Position numbers and translations under genes: made by a program. The notes below the pieces were generated by a model. The model saw nothing but the letters and a program-made list of their open reading frames with translations, was not told the DNA's origin and made no database searches. From Ambrosia x helenae (Eukaryota; Streptophyta; Magnoliopsida; Asterales; Asteraceae), in assembly GCA_030844895.1 (NCBI GenBank), contig CM061228.1, positions 55,479,081-55,543,080 of the forward strand: 64,000 bases of DNA, given 5' to 3'. This document shows positions 1-12,020 of the stretch, one piece after another; positions within the stretch are counted from its first letter, which is position 1; each line of letters opens with the position of its first letter.

Positions 1-237
1 GTTATACATGAGGATTCGACTATCTATCATATTTGAACATTTGAAACTAGAATTCATGGAATATAAACTATTTGCTATAGACACACGTAGAGTCATTAAC
101 CTTGTCTAGGGCAACTCTATTACAACTCGTATGATATACTTGATACTTGATTGCTTACATGTACATATTATCAATTTGCAATTCATGTGTATAATAATTG
201 GTACACTTAATCAAACAACTGATAGAGGATGAAGTAC

Positions 238-425
238 TTGCTCAACAGTTAGTAGAGTACCAAATAACCTACTCAACGATTGGTAGAGGTCATCATGCCC
301 GCTCAACAGTCGGTAGAGGCCCTACAACCTGCTCAACGACTGGTAGAGGCTATCGAATCTGCTCAACAATCGGTAGAGGTTCTTACTCACTGACTGGTAG
401 AAGTCTTTATCCTGCTCAACACCTG
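238..425 (+). repeat. 30-bp degenerate tandem repeat in LARD internal region
   Basis: Five to six units of about 30 bp are built on the core CTCAACRRTYGGTAGAGG. The same array occurs in every LARD copy in the window: 58426-58615 on plus, 5975-6160 and 11040-11225 on minus. Because the period is 30, some copies read as a repeated decapeptide of the type PAQQSVEALQ. The frame is not kept in the plus copies, so coding is doubtful. Confidence 0.8.
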
Positions 426-912
426 GACTCATTTTTGGATACATTGTATACGATTCAATCACAAGGTTATTTTGCATTACTTACATGTGTGTTTAGAGTC
501 ATAGAAGGACACAAAACCCTAATGTAAGGTAAATTGGTGATTACGGTCCGGAACGTAATCATGAATTTACAGGTACGTTAAGGTAGTGTGAAATTCTATC
601 AAGGTTTTTGGTAGATAACCAATTATAAACTCTAGTTACCTGTTTAGTATTTCTATAGTCAATTAACTCATGCATTTCTTTTTAAGATTCCTAAAACTTA
701 AAGTTTAGTGTTTTGCTAGATTCTTATTCTCCTTGCTATTTTAGACGAACCTAATCCAACCCTTAAAACCCACACCTATCAAACCTCTTACCAAATTATT
801 CGAAACTGTTTATTCTGTTACCTATAAATTCATGTCATGCCTTAACACAAATTTTCCAAACCACAGTTGCCCTAATTTCTACCCAATCACCGTCAAACTG
901 GTTTTTTTTTTA

Positions 913-948
913 TAACTTCGGGACGAAGTTTCTAAAAGTAGGGGAGAC
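913..948 (+). promoter_or_regulatory. LARD-1 hairpin and polypurine tract
   Basis: A 7-bp inverted repeat with a 3-nt loop (AACTTCG GGA CGAAGTT) is followed by the purine run AAAAGTAGGGGAGA and then the LTR. This is the position and form of the plus-strand priming tract of Ty3/gypsy elements of the Tekay type, which carry a similar hairpin at the end of pol. Confidence 0.75.
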
Positions 949-1284
949 TGTAACCTCACGAATTTTCCCATTTATTTTGCATTAAAGTATTTCCCAATCC
1001 ATGATATAAAGTCTAATTTATTTCTATGTATTCTTATCTTTATCCGTGCACTCTATTTTTTTAAGTTCCTTTTATCATTGTACTAAAAAAAATCTTCAAT
1101 CATGACATATGACCTATCCTAATTCTATTTATAAAATCGTCATTTTATAAGACGGTGTTTTTATTTTCTAATTCAAACTAATGATTTTTTTTTTATTTAT
1201 TTCTTATTTAAAGCTAATCATTTTTCCAATTACATTTCTAATCTCAAACAAGGAAGATATAAATTCATTTTAAAATAAAGCCTT

Positions 1285-1383
1285 GAGTCAAGAGTCAAAG
1301 TCTTGACAACATAATTCTTGGAGTCAAAGTCTTAGTCATAGTCAAAGTCTTAGTCCTAGTCAAAGTCTTAGTCAAATAGTCAA
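1285..1383 (+). promoter_or_regulatory. Cluster of AGTCAA (W-box core) repeats in LARD-1 LTR
   Basis: Seven copies of AGTCAA (TTGACT on the other strand) lie in about 100 bp, in a short repeat of the form AGTCAAAGTCTT. They are upstream of the TATAAAAA at 1448. TTGACY is the known core bound by WRKY transcription factors. Binding here is inferred. Confidence 0.5.
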
Positions 1384-1447
1384 TTCATCATAAAACCTTA
1401 CTTTATGGTGTTGACCAATTTTAATGGCTAATTAAATCCAAAACTAG

Positions 1448-1455
1448 TATAAAAA
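1448..1455 (+). promoter_or_regulatory. TATA box of LARD-1 LTR
   Basis: TATAAAAA follows ACTAG and is kept at the same place in the two other plus-strand LARD LTRs (55919 and 59508). It marks the probable U3/R start region; transcription would begin roughly 30 bp further on. Confidence 0.55.
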
Positions 1456-2352
1456 CCCACCTATGACCCATTATACTTTGCACCTCTAAATCGATTGTTT
1501 CAATCCGATTAAACTTTCCCTCAGACCTTTCTTCTATAGTCTATTACTTCTACAATTGAAGCTTTGATTATAAGCTCTTGTAATTGGCAACTTTGGGGCT
1601 ACACATATTCTATTTCTCGAGACTTAATACTTTGCTAAGGTGAGTTTACGTAACCATGTTTATGCAATTCTTCATACTTGCAACATTATACTTAAGCAAT
1701 TCTACATGCATGTCTAGTTGTAAACTTTAATGCCTCATGATTTAGACAACAACAACAGTTTCAACGAGTTTCAACGAGTTTCAACATTACATAATCATTA
1801 GCTATGGCCAAGCCGGCGATACTCAATAATAGATCTATTGGATTGACAATCCCACCCGGATACGTGTACCTCCTACATAGGTTGCGTGGGTGATTGTTAT
1901 CGTTCCAACATATTATTAAGGTGAACCGTGGATGACGGGATGGACCTAAACTAGTCGGAGGTTTGATTATGTCGATTCAACATATCATGTTTATTCATGT
2001 AGACTTAAACTTACGATAGACATATGAATTGCTAAACTTTTATACTTAAACTATTTGCTTGACATGGCTTATGTATTCTCACCAACATCTAGTTGACCCC
2101 CCCATTTTTTACAACTCAACAGGAAATAATGATGCATGAAGACTAGAGTATTTACATGAGAAGGCAAACTGAAGTCTATGCTTGTTTGGTTTTTGTGATG
2201 TATTAGATTTCCACTTAAAACTCATTATGTATTTTCATTTTTGGATATTTGCACTTTAAATTAATTTCAATTAAAATTTGATTACCATGTGCTACTGTAT
2301 ACTCATTCTTACGTGACACCTCGATGTTTCCGCCATTGGTTGGGGTGTTACA

Positions 2353-2538
2353 CTATGGTCATGAGGGTACCCCAAGAAAACGCAAGGGGTGGATATTGGG
2401 TCAAGTTTGTTGATGGAGGTGTGGGTAAAAAGAGGGTAGCATAGGCACCCGAACACCCGAATGTGGTCATAAGTGGGGGTGCGGTGGTAAAGGCTTTCGG
2501 TTGGGGTGTGGTTTTGGAGTTGTTTTGTGGGGAGTATG
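2353..2538 (-). pseudogene. Copia-1 integrase C-terminal fragment
   Basis: The minus strand reads the end of a Ty1/copia integrase core and the region after it, with the typical HIRVFGCLCYPL and PCVFLGYP blocks. It continues without a missing base from the copia-1 sequence at 18099 on the other side of the LARD array, once the duplicated GTATG is counted once (reading TYLLNI then LPTKQ). LARD-1 cuts off its downstream side at 2352. This 186-bp piece is all that separates two oppositely oriented LARDs. Confidence 0.85.
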
Positions 2539-2931
2539 TGTAACACCCCAACCGATGGCGGAAACATCGAGGTGTCACGTATGAATGATTGTTCAGTAGC
2601 TCATGGTAATACATAAGTTTAAATAATCCTTTGTTTCATTACAATAATTACATTAAATGTCTTGAATGAAATCTAATACATCCAATAATCAACAAAGCTT
2701 AAAACTTCAAATATCTTCTCATGCTAGCTCTAGACTTCAAGCATCAGTATTTCCTGTTGAGTTTGGAAAAATGGGGGGGGGGGGGTTAACTAGAAGTTGG
2801 TGAGAATACATAAGCCAATTCGAGCAATAAGTTTTAAAAGAATAAAAGTTTAGCAATTCATATGTCTAATGTAAGTTTAAGTCTACATGAATAAACAATA
2901 AGTATAGTATGCACATAATCAATCCTCCGAC

Positions 2932-3045
2932 AAAGTTTAGGTCCATCCCGCATCCACGGTTCTCCTTATCAAGTTTAGGTCCATCCCGCATCCACGGTTC
3001 TCCTTATAAAGTTTAGGTCCATCCGGCATTCACGGTTCTCCTTAT
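2932..3045. repeat. 38-bp minisatellite, 3 units
   Basis: There are three head-to-tail units of 38 bp, each with GTTTAGGTCCATCCCGCAT and ending GGTTCTCCTTAT. LTR-B carries five units at the homologous place and LTR-C has lost the array. The plus-strand LARD LTRs hold one diverged copy of the same motif (for example around 1920-1960). Confidence 0.9.
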
Positions 3046-3722
3046 AAAGTTTGGAACGATAACAATCACCCGCGCTCCCCATAGAAATGGTCAACGAATC
3101 TAGGTGGGGTTGTCAATCCAATAGATCTATCATTGTATATCGTCGGCTTGATCAAGGTTAATGCTTATGTAAGTTTAAGTTTAAGTCTAACAAGTTTTTG
3201 TCAATGTCATGTGGCATCAAATATTTACAACTAGACACGTATGAAGAATTGCTCAAGTATAAAAGCATAAAGTTTTAAGCATAAAAAGTTGCATAAACGA
3301 GGCTATGTAAACTCACCTAAAATTCACTGTGCAAGTACTAGCAAGTAGCAACAAATCTGAACTTGGATAAATTGAACTCTTGATCCTATTACAAATAAAT
3401 GATGCCTTAAATTCTAATGCAAATAAGTTTGTTTCATTTATTGATTGTATAGATAGTTTATTCAAATACCTAGACTCGCATTGAATGAATGTGTGTCTTA
3501 AAGTGTGTATGACTTAACGGACCGATAAGAACTTGGTTTTCTTTCTCGAAGGCAGCCGTGTATGTATAGTTATGTGAAATATATACCTTTAATGTAATTT
3601 TCAAATTGCAACTTGAAACTAGTTGTAAAAGAAACATTGAGGATAGTGAAAATAATATACGCGTAGCTTGTCTTGCGTTTTAATTGTTTCGAAGGCTAGT
3701 TTATATATATACATTTTGTGTT

Positions 3723-3753
<31 letters not shown>

Positions 3754-4279
3754 TCATATATTTCTATTATGAAAAAATAAGGTTTCTAGGTAACCCGATC
3801 TAAATAAATGATAACTTATATTTTTAATTGAAGGATAAGATGAGTTTTGCATTCAAACGTTACTGTAGAAAAATCCATGATGTTTGTGATAATGATGTTA
3901 ATAATAATAAATAGATAAAAGTAAGATAAAACAAAGAATCATATGTTGCAGAAAATCTCTTCATTTTGGTAGTTGAAAGCAAATTTTATAATCTTGTAAC
4001 ACTAAAAAAAACATCGAGAAAAAAAAATAATAATAATAAAATAAATAATAGATAGGCAAAACCAAATGTCTAAAGTCTTTCTTTGAATATTCATTTGACT
4101 TGTTTGAACTGTATGTATATATATCATGTACATATTGCCAAAAACTTGTAATAAACTCATGTTTATCTCTTCAAATAAGTTTTAAAAGTCCACAAGGTTG
4201 TATAAGCTAGTTAACAATAATGTCTCTGTTCGTATGATATCTGTCATAACATGTAAGTTGATAATTGTTTACCTTAGAT

Positions 4280-5240
4280 TGCGGAAGAAACAATAGGAAC
4301 CGTCGGAGTCCTATAGCGGTGGAGGCGGTTCCGTGGTTGTAGCGGAACAAAACAACAACAGAGAATGTCTTCAAAATTTGGGTGGTCGAGACAAACCCAT
4401 CAACGAAGATTGTTGTTTACCAGAACCAAGCCGACCAGGATTTGACTCGAAAGAAAGCAAACAATATTCGAATCCCAACCTAACATAATTCCCAAATGTT
4501 TTCCGGTCACCGGACTTAACCACCACAGCAGAAATCGACCCATCAACCGTTGTTATGCGGAACACCGTGGTCAGCCACTACCTCGCCGCCTTCTACAGTC
4601 CGACGCCACCGCCTCATCATCATTTCGAGACTCGACACTTGGCAAGGTTGTTTCGGCTCCAACAAGGAGCAAGGCAAATCACTTAGGTATGGTTTTTAAA
4701 TGAATGTTGTAGACTAATTAGTATAGATATGTTGGAGTTTCATGGGCAGAGGATGACGAAAAGGTTATAGAGATGGAATTTATACTCCTTTACGACAGAA
4801 ACCTTGTAATTATGAGGTGATTATGGTGACTAAAACTTGGGTCAAAAGTTGCAGCTATAAATCCTTAAAATTAGCCTTAGATGGAGGCGTTTTTTTTTTA
4901 TGATAATTCAGTCTATACTAGATCAAAATACCTAGAGTAACTATGGTAGTGAATGAATTTGATTATCTCGCGCTGCTTGATTGTCAGAATCGTGGTCAAA
5001 GATGGAAACATGTTGACTGGTCAAGATGGTAAGTGCCGCTGATTTGGTTTTAATTATGGTCAAAGACGCGTCGTTTAGTTTAGGAATGATTGGAGATGGA
5101 TGGACACGGTCGGCTTTGATTGTTTGAGTATCCAAGTCGAAACTCGGATTTACCGGCGCAAATGCCGAAGGTGATGAGGAAAGTGACGGGTAAATGAGAG
5201 GGAAAAGGTTTGGATTTTTAAAAGTTAATAATTAGTTCTA
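4280..5240 (-). other. GC-richer segment inside LTR-A, possibly captured host sequence
   Basis: This roughly 1-kb block, repeated at 9345-10290 and 16675-17620, is richer in GC than its surroundings and has exon-like open stretches on minus (for example 4371-4565 and 4941-5135). It is absent from the related plus-strand LARD LTRs. I recognise no protein family. It could be a captured gene fragment or an unrelated U3 acquired by recombination. Confidence 0.3.
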
Positions 5241-5698
5241 AATGTGGTTCAATTATGGAATGCATTTGAGGAGATCAAGAGCTGAAATGTCGGCATTTCG
5301 GCTTGATTGTTTAGTTTGTCCAAAATTTGTTTATTATTAATCATGATTGATTATTTCTTTTATTATGTTAGAATTTATCATCTTTGACTATATTAGACTG
5401 CCATCCAAGTAGCCAGTACTTAAAAAAATGGAATTTGCTTGTATCAATATCAACGAAACAATTCTGTGTTTTTAGTGACTATAAAACCAAATGTGGTTTT
5501 GTGTATTTATTTACTTAAGTTTAATTTTTATTATATTAAACCACTGGTAAAAAGAATATTACTTTTTGTTTGGATATTATAACTATTGTAAAAAAACAAA
5601 AAAATAAAACTAACATTCAAAATCGTTTTTTTTATGACCAATACACCATAGTGGTATAACAAATAATTAAAAATTATAAAAAAATACGTGATGTTACA

Positions 5699-7479
5699 GT
5701 CTCCCCTACTTTTGGTAACTTCGTCCCGAAGTTATTAAAAACACAGGGTTTATAATTGGTTATCTACCGAAAACTTTGATAGAATTTCACACTACCTTAA
5801 CGTACCTGTAAATTCATGATTACGTTCGGACCGCAATCACCAATTTACCTTACATTAGGGTTTTGTGCCCTTCTATGACTCTAAATACACATGTAAAATA
5901 ATGCAATTAACCTTGTGGTTGAATCGTATACAATGTATCCAAAAATAAGTCCAACTGTTGAGCAGGAAAAAGACCTTTACCAGTCAGTGAGTAAGAACCT
6001 CTACCGATTGTTGAGCAGGTGCGATAGCCTCTACCAGTCGTTGAGCAGGTTGTAGGGCCTCTACCGACTGTTGAGCAGGCATGATGACCTCTACCAATCG
6101 TTGAGCAGGTTGTAGGGACTCCACCGACTGTTGAGCAAGTACTTCATCCTCTAACAGTTGTTTGATTAAGTGTACCAATTATTACACACATAAATTGAAA
6201 ATTGATAATATGCACATGTAAGCAATCAAGTATCAAGTATAGCACGCGAGTTGTAATAGAGTTGCCCTAGACAAGGTTAATGACTCTAGGTGTGTCTATA
6301 GCAGATAGTTTATATTCCATGACTTCTAGTATCAAATGTTCAAATATGGTAGATAATCGAATCCTCATGTATAACTAAGGATTAAGTTTGATGCAACACA
6401 CAATCAAGTTTCAATAGTTTGGTTATCATGGGTAACTAGCTCATGTTTGAGAAGGTAAAGGATATGAATTTAGTTCTTGAGAGGATGATGAAAAATCTCG
6501 AAGCAGAATCAAGGTTGTGAGAGATAGTGAATGTGAAGATAGTTAATAAAGGGTTTATTTCATAGCTTCTCAAAGTGGCACAAGTGAGAAGATTATGTAG
6601 TAGTGTAAATCGTGAGGTTGGAATCAAAGGTTAGAATCAAGTGTATGAGAAAACACGATTGTGGTATATGCCAAATATTGTAAAAATTTGAACAAGTTGA
6701 AAATGAGTAAGTGTCGATTAAGGTTCTATTAAGTGATTTTTTTTATAGGTTAAAGCGTTATATAGAAAATCGTTTGTTACGCCAACAAATAAACAATTGA
6801 ATTTAAGTTCGGGGACATCTTTTGAAAAAAAAAATATGTATTTTGTAAAATTTCTAGGTAATGAAAATCCAACAAAATTTAGAAATCTTTAGTTTTGTGC
6901 TAGGGTATACTCAGCTTATGAGGTTACAGTTTAAAAAAAATATGTAACATGTTGAAAAAGGCAGTAATATGATTTGGGTAAAGTGTTGAAAATAATTAAA
7001 CGTACGAGTAATATTATAAGTTTGTAAAATGAAGTGTGGTGGTAAAATCCATAGATGATTCATGAAATTTAGGCTAACAGGTGAATTATATAAGGAAGGA
7101 AATAGATTTGAATTGCAAAAAATTTGAGATTTAAAACTTAGAATTTATACAGAAGTGAGGGGTATAAATGAAAATGAAACACAAAGATTGTAAATATTTA
7201 ACCACGAATAACGAAAAATGTTGGCTTATCAAAACCGATCAGATCTAGGCTAAGGAATTTGCTCTAATAATCTAGAAGTACGTTAGGATTGTAGCAAGTA
7301 AGTGAAAGAGAGTAGGCAAGGCCAAGTTAGGCTAAGAATAAGGATGAGGATAGGGATAGAGTAAGGATAAGGTAGAGCTGCAAGTAATTGAAGCAAGTAC
7401 TGATTAAAGTCCTAAGGTTATAGATTAGATTATTTTTCTAATAACCTAATTCCCTATAACCAAGGCTCTGATACCAATC
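5699..7479 (-). mobile_element. LARD array internal region A (1781 bp, non-coding)
   Basis: It runs from the PPT complement (GTCTCCCCTACTTTTGGTAAC) and hairpin at the left to the PBS complement at the right. It contains the 30-bp tandem repeats at about 5975-6160. No gag, protease or reverse transcriptase block can be seen on either strand. Compared with internal B it lacks about 170 bp near 6715, and it keeps about 20 bp near 7395 that B has lost, so the two internal regions have diverged independently. Confidence 0.85.
7464..7476 (-). promoter_or_regulatory. Primer-binding site, internal A
   Basis: On the minus strand this is TGGTATCAGAGCC, the complement of the 3' end of plant initiator methionine tRNA. 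It lies 3 nt inside LTR-B. Confidence 0.9.
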
Positions 7480-8773
7480 TGTAATACCCCAACCGATGGC
7501 GGAAACATCGAGGTGTCACGTATGAATGATTGTTCAGTAGCTCATGGTAATACATAAGTTTAAATAATCCTTTATTTCATTACAGTATTAAATTACATTA
7601 AATGTCTTGAATGAAATCTAATACATCCAATAATCAAACAAAGCTTAAAACTTCAAATATCTTCTCATGCTAGCTCTAGACTTCAAGCATCAGTATTTCC
7701 TGTTGAGTTTGGAAAATATGGGGGGGGGTCAACTAGAAGTTGGTGAGAATACATAAGCCAAGTCGAGCAATAAGTTTTAAAAGATTAGCAATTCATATGT
7801 CTAATGTAAGTTTAAGTCTACGTGAATAAACAATAAGTATAGTATGCACATAATCAATCCTCCGACAAAGTTTAGGTCCATCCCGCATCCACGGTTCTCC
7901 TTATAAAGTTTAGGTCCATCCCGCATCCACGGTTCTCCTTATAAAGTTTAGGTCCATCCCGCATCCACGGTTCTCCTTATAAAGTTTAGGTCCATCCCGC
8001 ATTCACGGTTCTCCTTATAAAGTTTAGGTCCATCCCGCATTCACGGTTCTCCTTATAAAGTTTGGAACATTAACAATCACCCGCGCTCCCCATAGAAATG
8101 GTCAACGAATCGAGGTGGGGTTGTCAATCCAATAGATCTATCATTGTATATCGTCGGCTTGATCAAGGTTAATGATTATGTAAGTTTAAGTTTAAGTCTA
8201 ACAAGTTTTTGTCTATGTCATGTGGCATCAAATATTTACAACTAGACAAGTATGAAAAATTGCTCAAGTATAAAAGCATAAAGTTTTAAGCATAAAAAGT
8301 TGCATAAACGAGGCTATGTAAACTCACCTGAAAGTCACTGTGCAAGTACTAGCAAGTAGCAACAAATATGAACTTGGATAAATTGAACCCTTGTATCCTA
8401 TTACAAATAAATGATGCCTTAAATTCTAATGCAAATAAGTTTGTTTCATTTATTGATTGTATAGATAGTTTATTCAACTACCTAGACTCGCATTGAATGA
8501 ATGCGCGTCTTAAAGTGTGTATGACTTAACGGACCGATAAGAACTTGGTTTTGTTATGTGAAATATACACCTTTAATGTAATTTTCAAATTGAATGAATG
8601 AATGCGCCGTGAATGTATAGTTATGTTAAATATATACCTTTAATGTAATTTTCAAATTGCAACTTGAAACTAGTTGTAAAAGAAACATTGAGGATAGTGA
8701 AAATAATATACGCGTAGCTTGTCTTGCGTTTTAATTGTTTCGAAGGCTAGTTTATATATATACATTTTGTGTT

Positions 8774-8820
<47 letters not shown>

Positions 8821-10765
8821 CTCATATATTTCTATTATGACAAAATAAGGTTTCTAGGTAACCCGATCTAAATAAATGATAGCTTATATTTTTAATTGAA
8901 GGATAAGATGAGTTTTGCATTCAAACGTTACTGTAGAAAAATCCATGATGTTTGTGATAATGATGTTAATAATAATAAATAGATAAAAGTAATATAAAAT
9001 AAAGAATCATATGTTGCAGAAAATCTCTTCATTTTGGTAGTTGAAAGCAAATTTTATAATCTTGTAACACTAAAAAAAAAACATCGAGAAAAAAAATAAT
9101 AATAATAAAATAAATAATAGATAGGCAAAACCCAATGTCTAAAGTCTTTCTTTGAATATTCATTTGATTTGTTTGAACTGTATGTATATATATCACGTAC
9201 ATATTGCCAAAAACTTGTAATAAACTCATGTTTATCTCTTCAAATAAGTTTTAAAAGTCCACAAGGTTTTATAAGCTAGTTAACAATAATGTCTCTATTC
9301 GTATGATATCTATCATAACATGTAAGTTGATAATTGTTTACCTTAGATTCCGGAAGGAACAATAGGAACCGTCGGAGTCCTATAGCGGTGGAGGCGGTTC
9401 CGTGGTTGTAGCGGAACAAAACAACAACAGAGAATGTCTTCAAAATTTGGGTGGTCGAGACAAACCCATCAACGAAGATTGTTGTTGACCAGAACCAAGC
9501 CGACCAGGATTTGACCCGAAAGAAAGCAAACAAAATTCAAATCCCAACCTAACATAATTCCCAAATGTTTTCCGGTCACCAGACTTAACCACCACAGCAG
9601 AAATCGACCCATCAACCGTTGTTATGCCGAACACCGTGGTCAGCCACTACCTCGCCGCCTTCTACAGTCCGACGCCACCGCCTCATCATCATTTCGAGAC
9701 TCGACACTTGGCAAGGTTGTTTCGGCTCCAACAAGGAGCAAGGTAAATCACTTAGGTATGGTTTTTAAATGAATGTTGTAGACTAATTAGTATAGATATG
9801 TTGGAGTTTCATGGGCAGAGGATGACGAAAAGGTTATAGAGATGGAATTTATACTCCTTTACGACAGAAACCTTGTAATTATGAGGTGATTATGGTGACT
9901 GAAACTTGGGTCAAAAGTTGCAGCTATAAATCCTTAAAATTAGCCTTAGATGGAGGCGTTTTTTTTTTATGATAATTCAGTCTATACTAGATCGAAATAC
10001 CTAGAGTAACTATGGTAGTGAATGAATTTGATTATCTCGCGCTGCTTGATTGTCGGAATCGTGGTCAAAGATGGAAACATGTTGACTGGTCAAGATGGTA
10101 AGTGCCGCTGATTTGGTTTTAATTATGGTCAAAGACGCGTCGTTTAGTTTAGGAATGATTGGAGATGGATGGACACGGTCGGCTTTGATTGTTTGAGTAT
10201 CCAAGTCGAAACTCGGATTTACCGGCGCAAATGCCGAAGGTGATGAGGAAAGTGACCGGTAAATGAGAGGGAAAAGGTTTGTATTTTTAAAAGTAAATAA
10301 TTAGTTCTAAATGTGGTTCAATTATGGAATGCATTTGAGGAGATCAAGAGCTGAAATGTCGGCATTTCGGCTTGATTGTTTAGTTTGTCCAAAATTTGTT
10401 TATTATTAATCATGATTGATTATTTCTTTTATTATGTTAGAATTTATCATCTTTGACTATATTAGACTACCATCCAAGTAGCCATTACTTAAAAAAAAAT
10501 GGAATTTGCTTGTATCAATATCAACGAAACAATTCTGTGTTTTTAGTGACTATAAAACCAAATGTGGTTTTGTATATTTATTTACTTAAGTTTAATTTTT
10601 ATTATATTAAACCACTGGTAAAAAGAATATTACTTTTTGTTTGGATATTATAACTATTGTAAAAAAACAAAAAAAAAACTAACATTCAAAATCGTTTTTT
10701 TTACCAATACACCATAGTGGTATAACAAATAATTAAAAATTATAAAAAAAATACGTGATGTTACA
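7480..10765 (-). mobile_element. LARD array LTR-B, shared middle LTR (3286 bp)
   Basis: It serves as the 5' LTR of internal A and the 3' LTR of internal B. Its start is TGTAATACCCC instead of TGTAACACCCC. It holds five 38-bp minisatellite units (7867-8056), a local duplication near 8560-8660, and a long TA run at about 8763-8822. These differences make it the longest of the three LTRs. Confidence 0.9.
7867..8056. repeat. 38-bp minisatellite, 5 units
   Basis: Five near-identical 38-bp units are homologous to the three-unit array at 2932-3045. Two of the five carry CATTCACGG instead of CATCCACGG, so units have been gained or lost since the LTRs separated. Confidence 0.9.
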
Positions 10766-11956
10766 GTCTTCCCTACTTTTGGTAACTTCGTCCCGAAGTT
10801 ATTAAAAACACAGGGTTTATAATTGGTTATCTACCGAAAACTTTGATAGAATTTCACACTACCTTAACGTACCTGTAAATTCATGATCACGTTCCGGACC
10901 GCAATCACCAATTTACCTTACATTAGGGTTTTGTGTCCTTCTATGACTCTAAATACACATGTAAAATAATGCAATTAACCTTATGGTTGAATCGTATACA
11001 ATGTATCCAAAAATAAGTCCAACTGTTGAGCAAGAAAAAGACCTCTACCAGTCAGTGAGTAAGAACCTCTACCGATTGTTGAGCAGGTGCGATAGCCTCT
11101 ACCAGTCGTTGAGCAGGTTGTAGGGCCTCTACCGACTGTTGAGCAGGCATGATGACCTCTACCAATCGTTGAGCAGGTTGTAGGGACTCCACCGACTGTT
11201 GAGCAAGTACTTCATCCTCTAACAGTTGTTTGATTAAGTGTACCAATTATTACACACATAAATTGAAAATTGATAATATGCACATGTAAGCAATCAAGTA
11301 TCAAGTATAGCACGCGAGTTGTAATAGAGTTTCCCTAGACAAGGTTAATGACTCTAGGTGTGTCTATAGCAGATAGTTTATATTCCATGACTTCTAGTAT
11401 CAAATGTTTAAATATGGTAGATAATCGAATCCTCGTGTATAACTAAGGATTAAGTTTGATGCAACACACAATCAAGTTTCAATAGTTTGGTTATCATGGG
11501 TAACTAGCTCAAGTTTCAGAAGGTGAAGGATATGAATTTAGTTCTTGAGAGGATGATGAAAAATCTCGAAGCAGAATCAAGGTTGTGAGAGATAGTGAAT
11601 GTGAAGATAGTTAATAAAGGGTTTATTTCATAGCTTCTCAAAGTGGCACAAGTGAGAAGATTATGTAGCAGTGTAAATCGTGAGGTTGGAATCAAAGGTT
11701 AGAATCAAGTGTATGAGAAAACACGATTGTGGTATGTAACATCGCATATTTTCCACAAAATTCCAATTAATAAAAAAAATTGTTTTAAACAATATATGGT
11801 TTAAACACCTTATACTAATAATAATTTGGTAAAATCGTTGAATCTTGATGTTTTTTAACATATTCGTAACATTTTTGGAACTAATATAATCCTAATAAAC
11901 ATATATAATAATATAGGATTGTTAAAAAATGCCAAAAATAAAAATTTTGTGGAATG

Positions 11957-12020
11957 GGATTCGAACCTGCTTCCACATCGAGTCAAAGGATTTTCAACAT
12001 CAATACAAACCACTAAGCCA
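11957..12020 (-). promoter_or_regulatory. tRNA-like A and B boxes in solo LTR-1, leftward
   Basis: On the minus strand TGGCTTAGTGG (12020-12010) is followed 42 nt later by GGTTCGAATCC (11967-11957). Both fit the RNA polymerase III internal promoter boxes of tRNA genes, and the spacing suits a tRNA with a long variable arm. I could not fold a full cloverleaf with confidence, so it is tRNA-like, not a tRNA gene. Confidence 0.5.

Larger units (their letters stand above)
1..948 (+). mobile_element. LARD-1 internal region, 3' part (enters from left edge)
   Basis: This is the 3' part of the non-coding internal region of a non-autonomous LTR retrotransposon whose 5' LTR lies left of the window. It matches, in order, the 3' part of the internal region of the complete element at 55536-60415 (about 58190-59124 there), including the 30-bp repeats, a stretch with a CCTAATG motif, and the terminal hairpin and polypurine tract. 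No retroviral-type domain can be read in any frame. The longest open frame (198-527) only translates the tandem repeat and does not start with ATG. Confidence 0.85.
949..2352 (+). mobile_element. LARD-1 3' LTR (1404 bp)
   Basis: It starts TGTAACCTCACG and ends GGTTGGGGTGTTACA, and aligns along its length with the LTR pair at 55536-56822 and 59125-60415. It is longer than those because of extra sequence at about 1190-1380. It joins copia-1 coding sequence at 2353, so the element is inserted in copia-1. Its matching TSD would lie left of the window. Confidence 0.9.
2539..5698 (-). mobile_element. LARD array LTR-A (3160 bp)
   Basis: In window orientation it starts TGTAACACCCCAACCG and ends GTGATGTTACA. 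It aligns with LTR-B and LTR-C. Its U5-side third resembles the plus-strand LARD LTRs, but the U3 side is unrelated and about 2 kb longer. It holds a 38-bp minisatellite (2932-3045) and a TA-rich run near 3720-3750. Short ORFs of 60-85 codons on minus recur in LTR-A, -B and -C only because the LTRs are copies. Confidence 0.9.

Noticed and set aside
198..527. 109-codon plus ORF and its relatives at 58318 (plus), 5984 and 11052 (minus)
   Set aside because: They translate the 30-bp tandem repeat, do not start with ATG, and the frame differs between plus and minus copies.
2932..3045. Regular repeats that might suggest a CRISPR array
   Set aside because: The 38-bp units follow each other without spacers, inside a plant LTR. 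It is a minisatellite.
4371..5135. Short minus ORFs of 64 codons (also at 9440, 10010, 17341)
   Set aside because: They recur only because they lie in LTR copies. No domain was recognised, and frames vary between copies (a 64-codon frame in two LTRs, an 85-codon frame of another reading in others).
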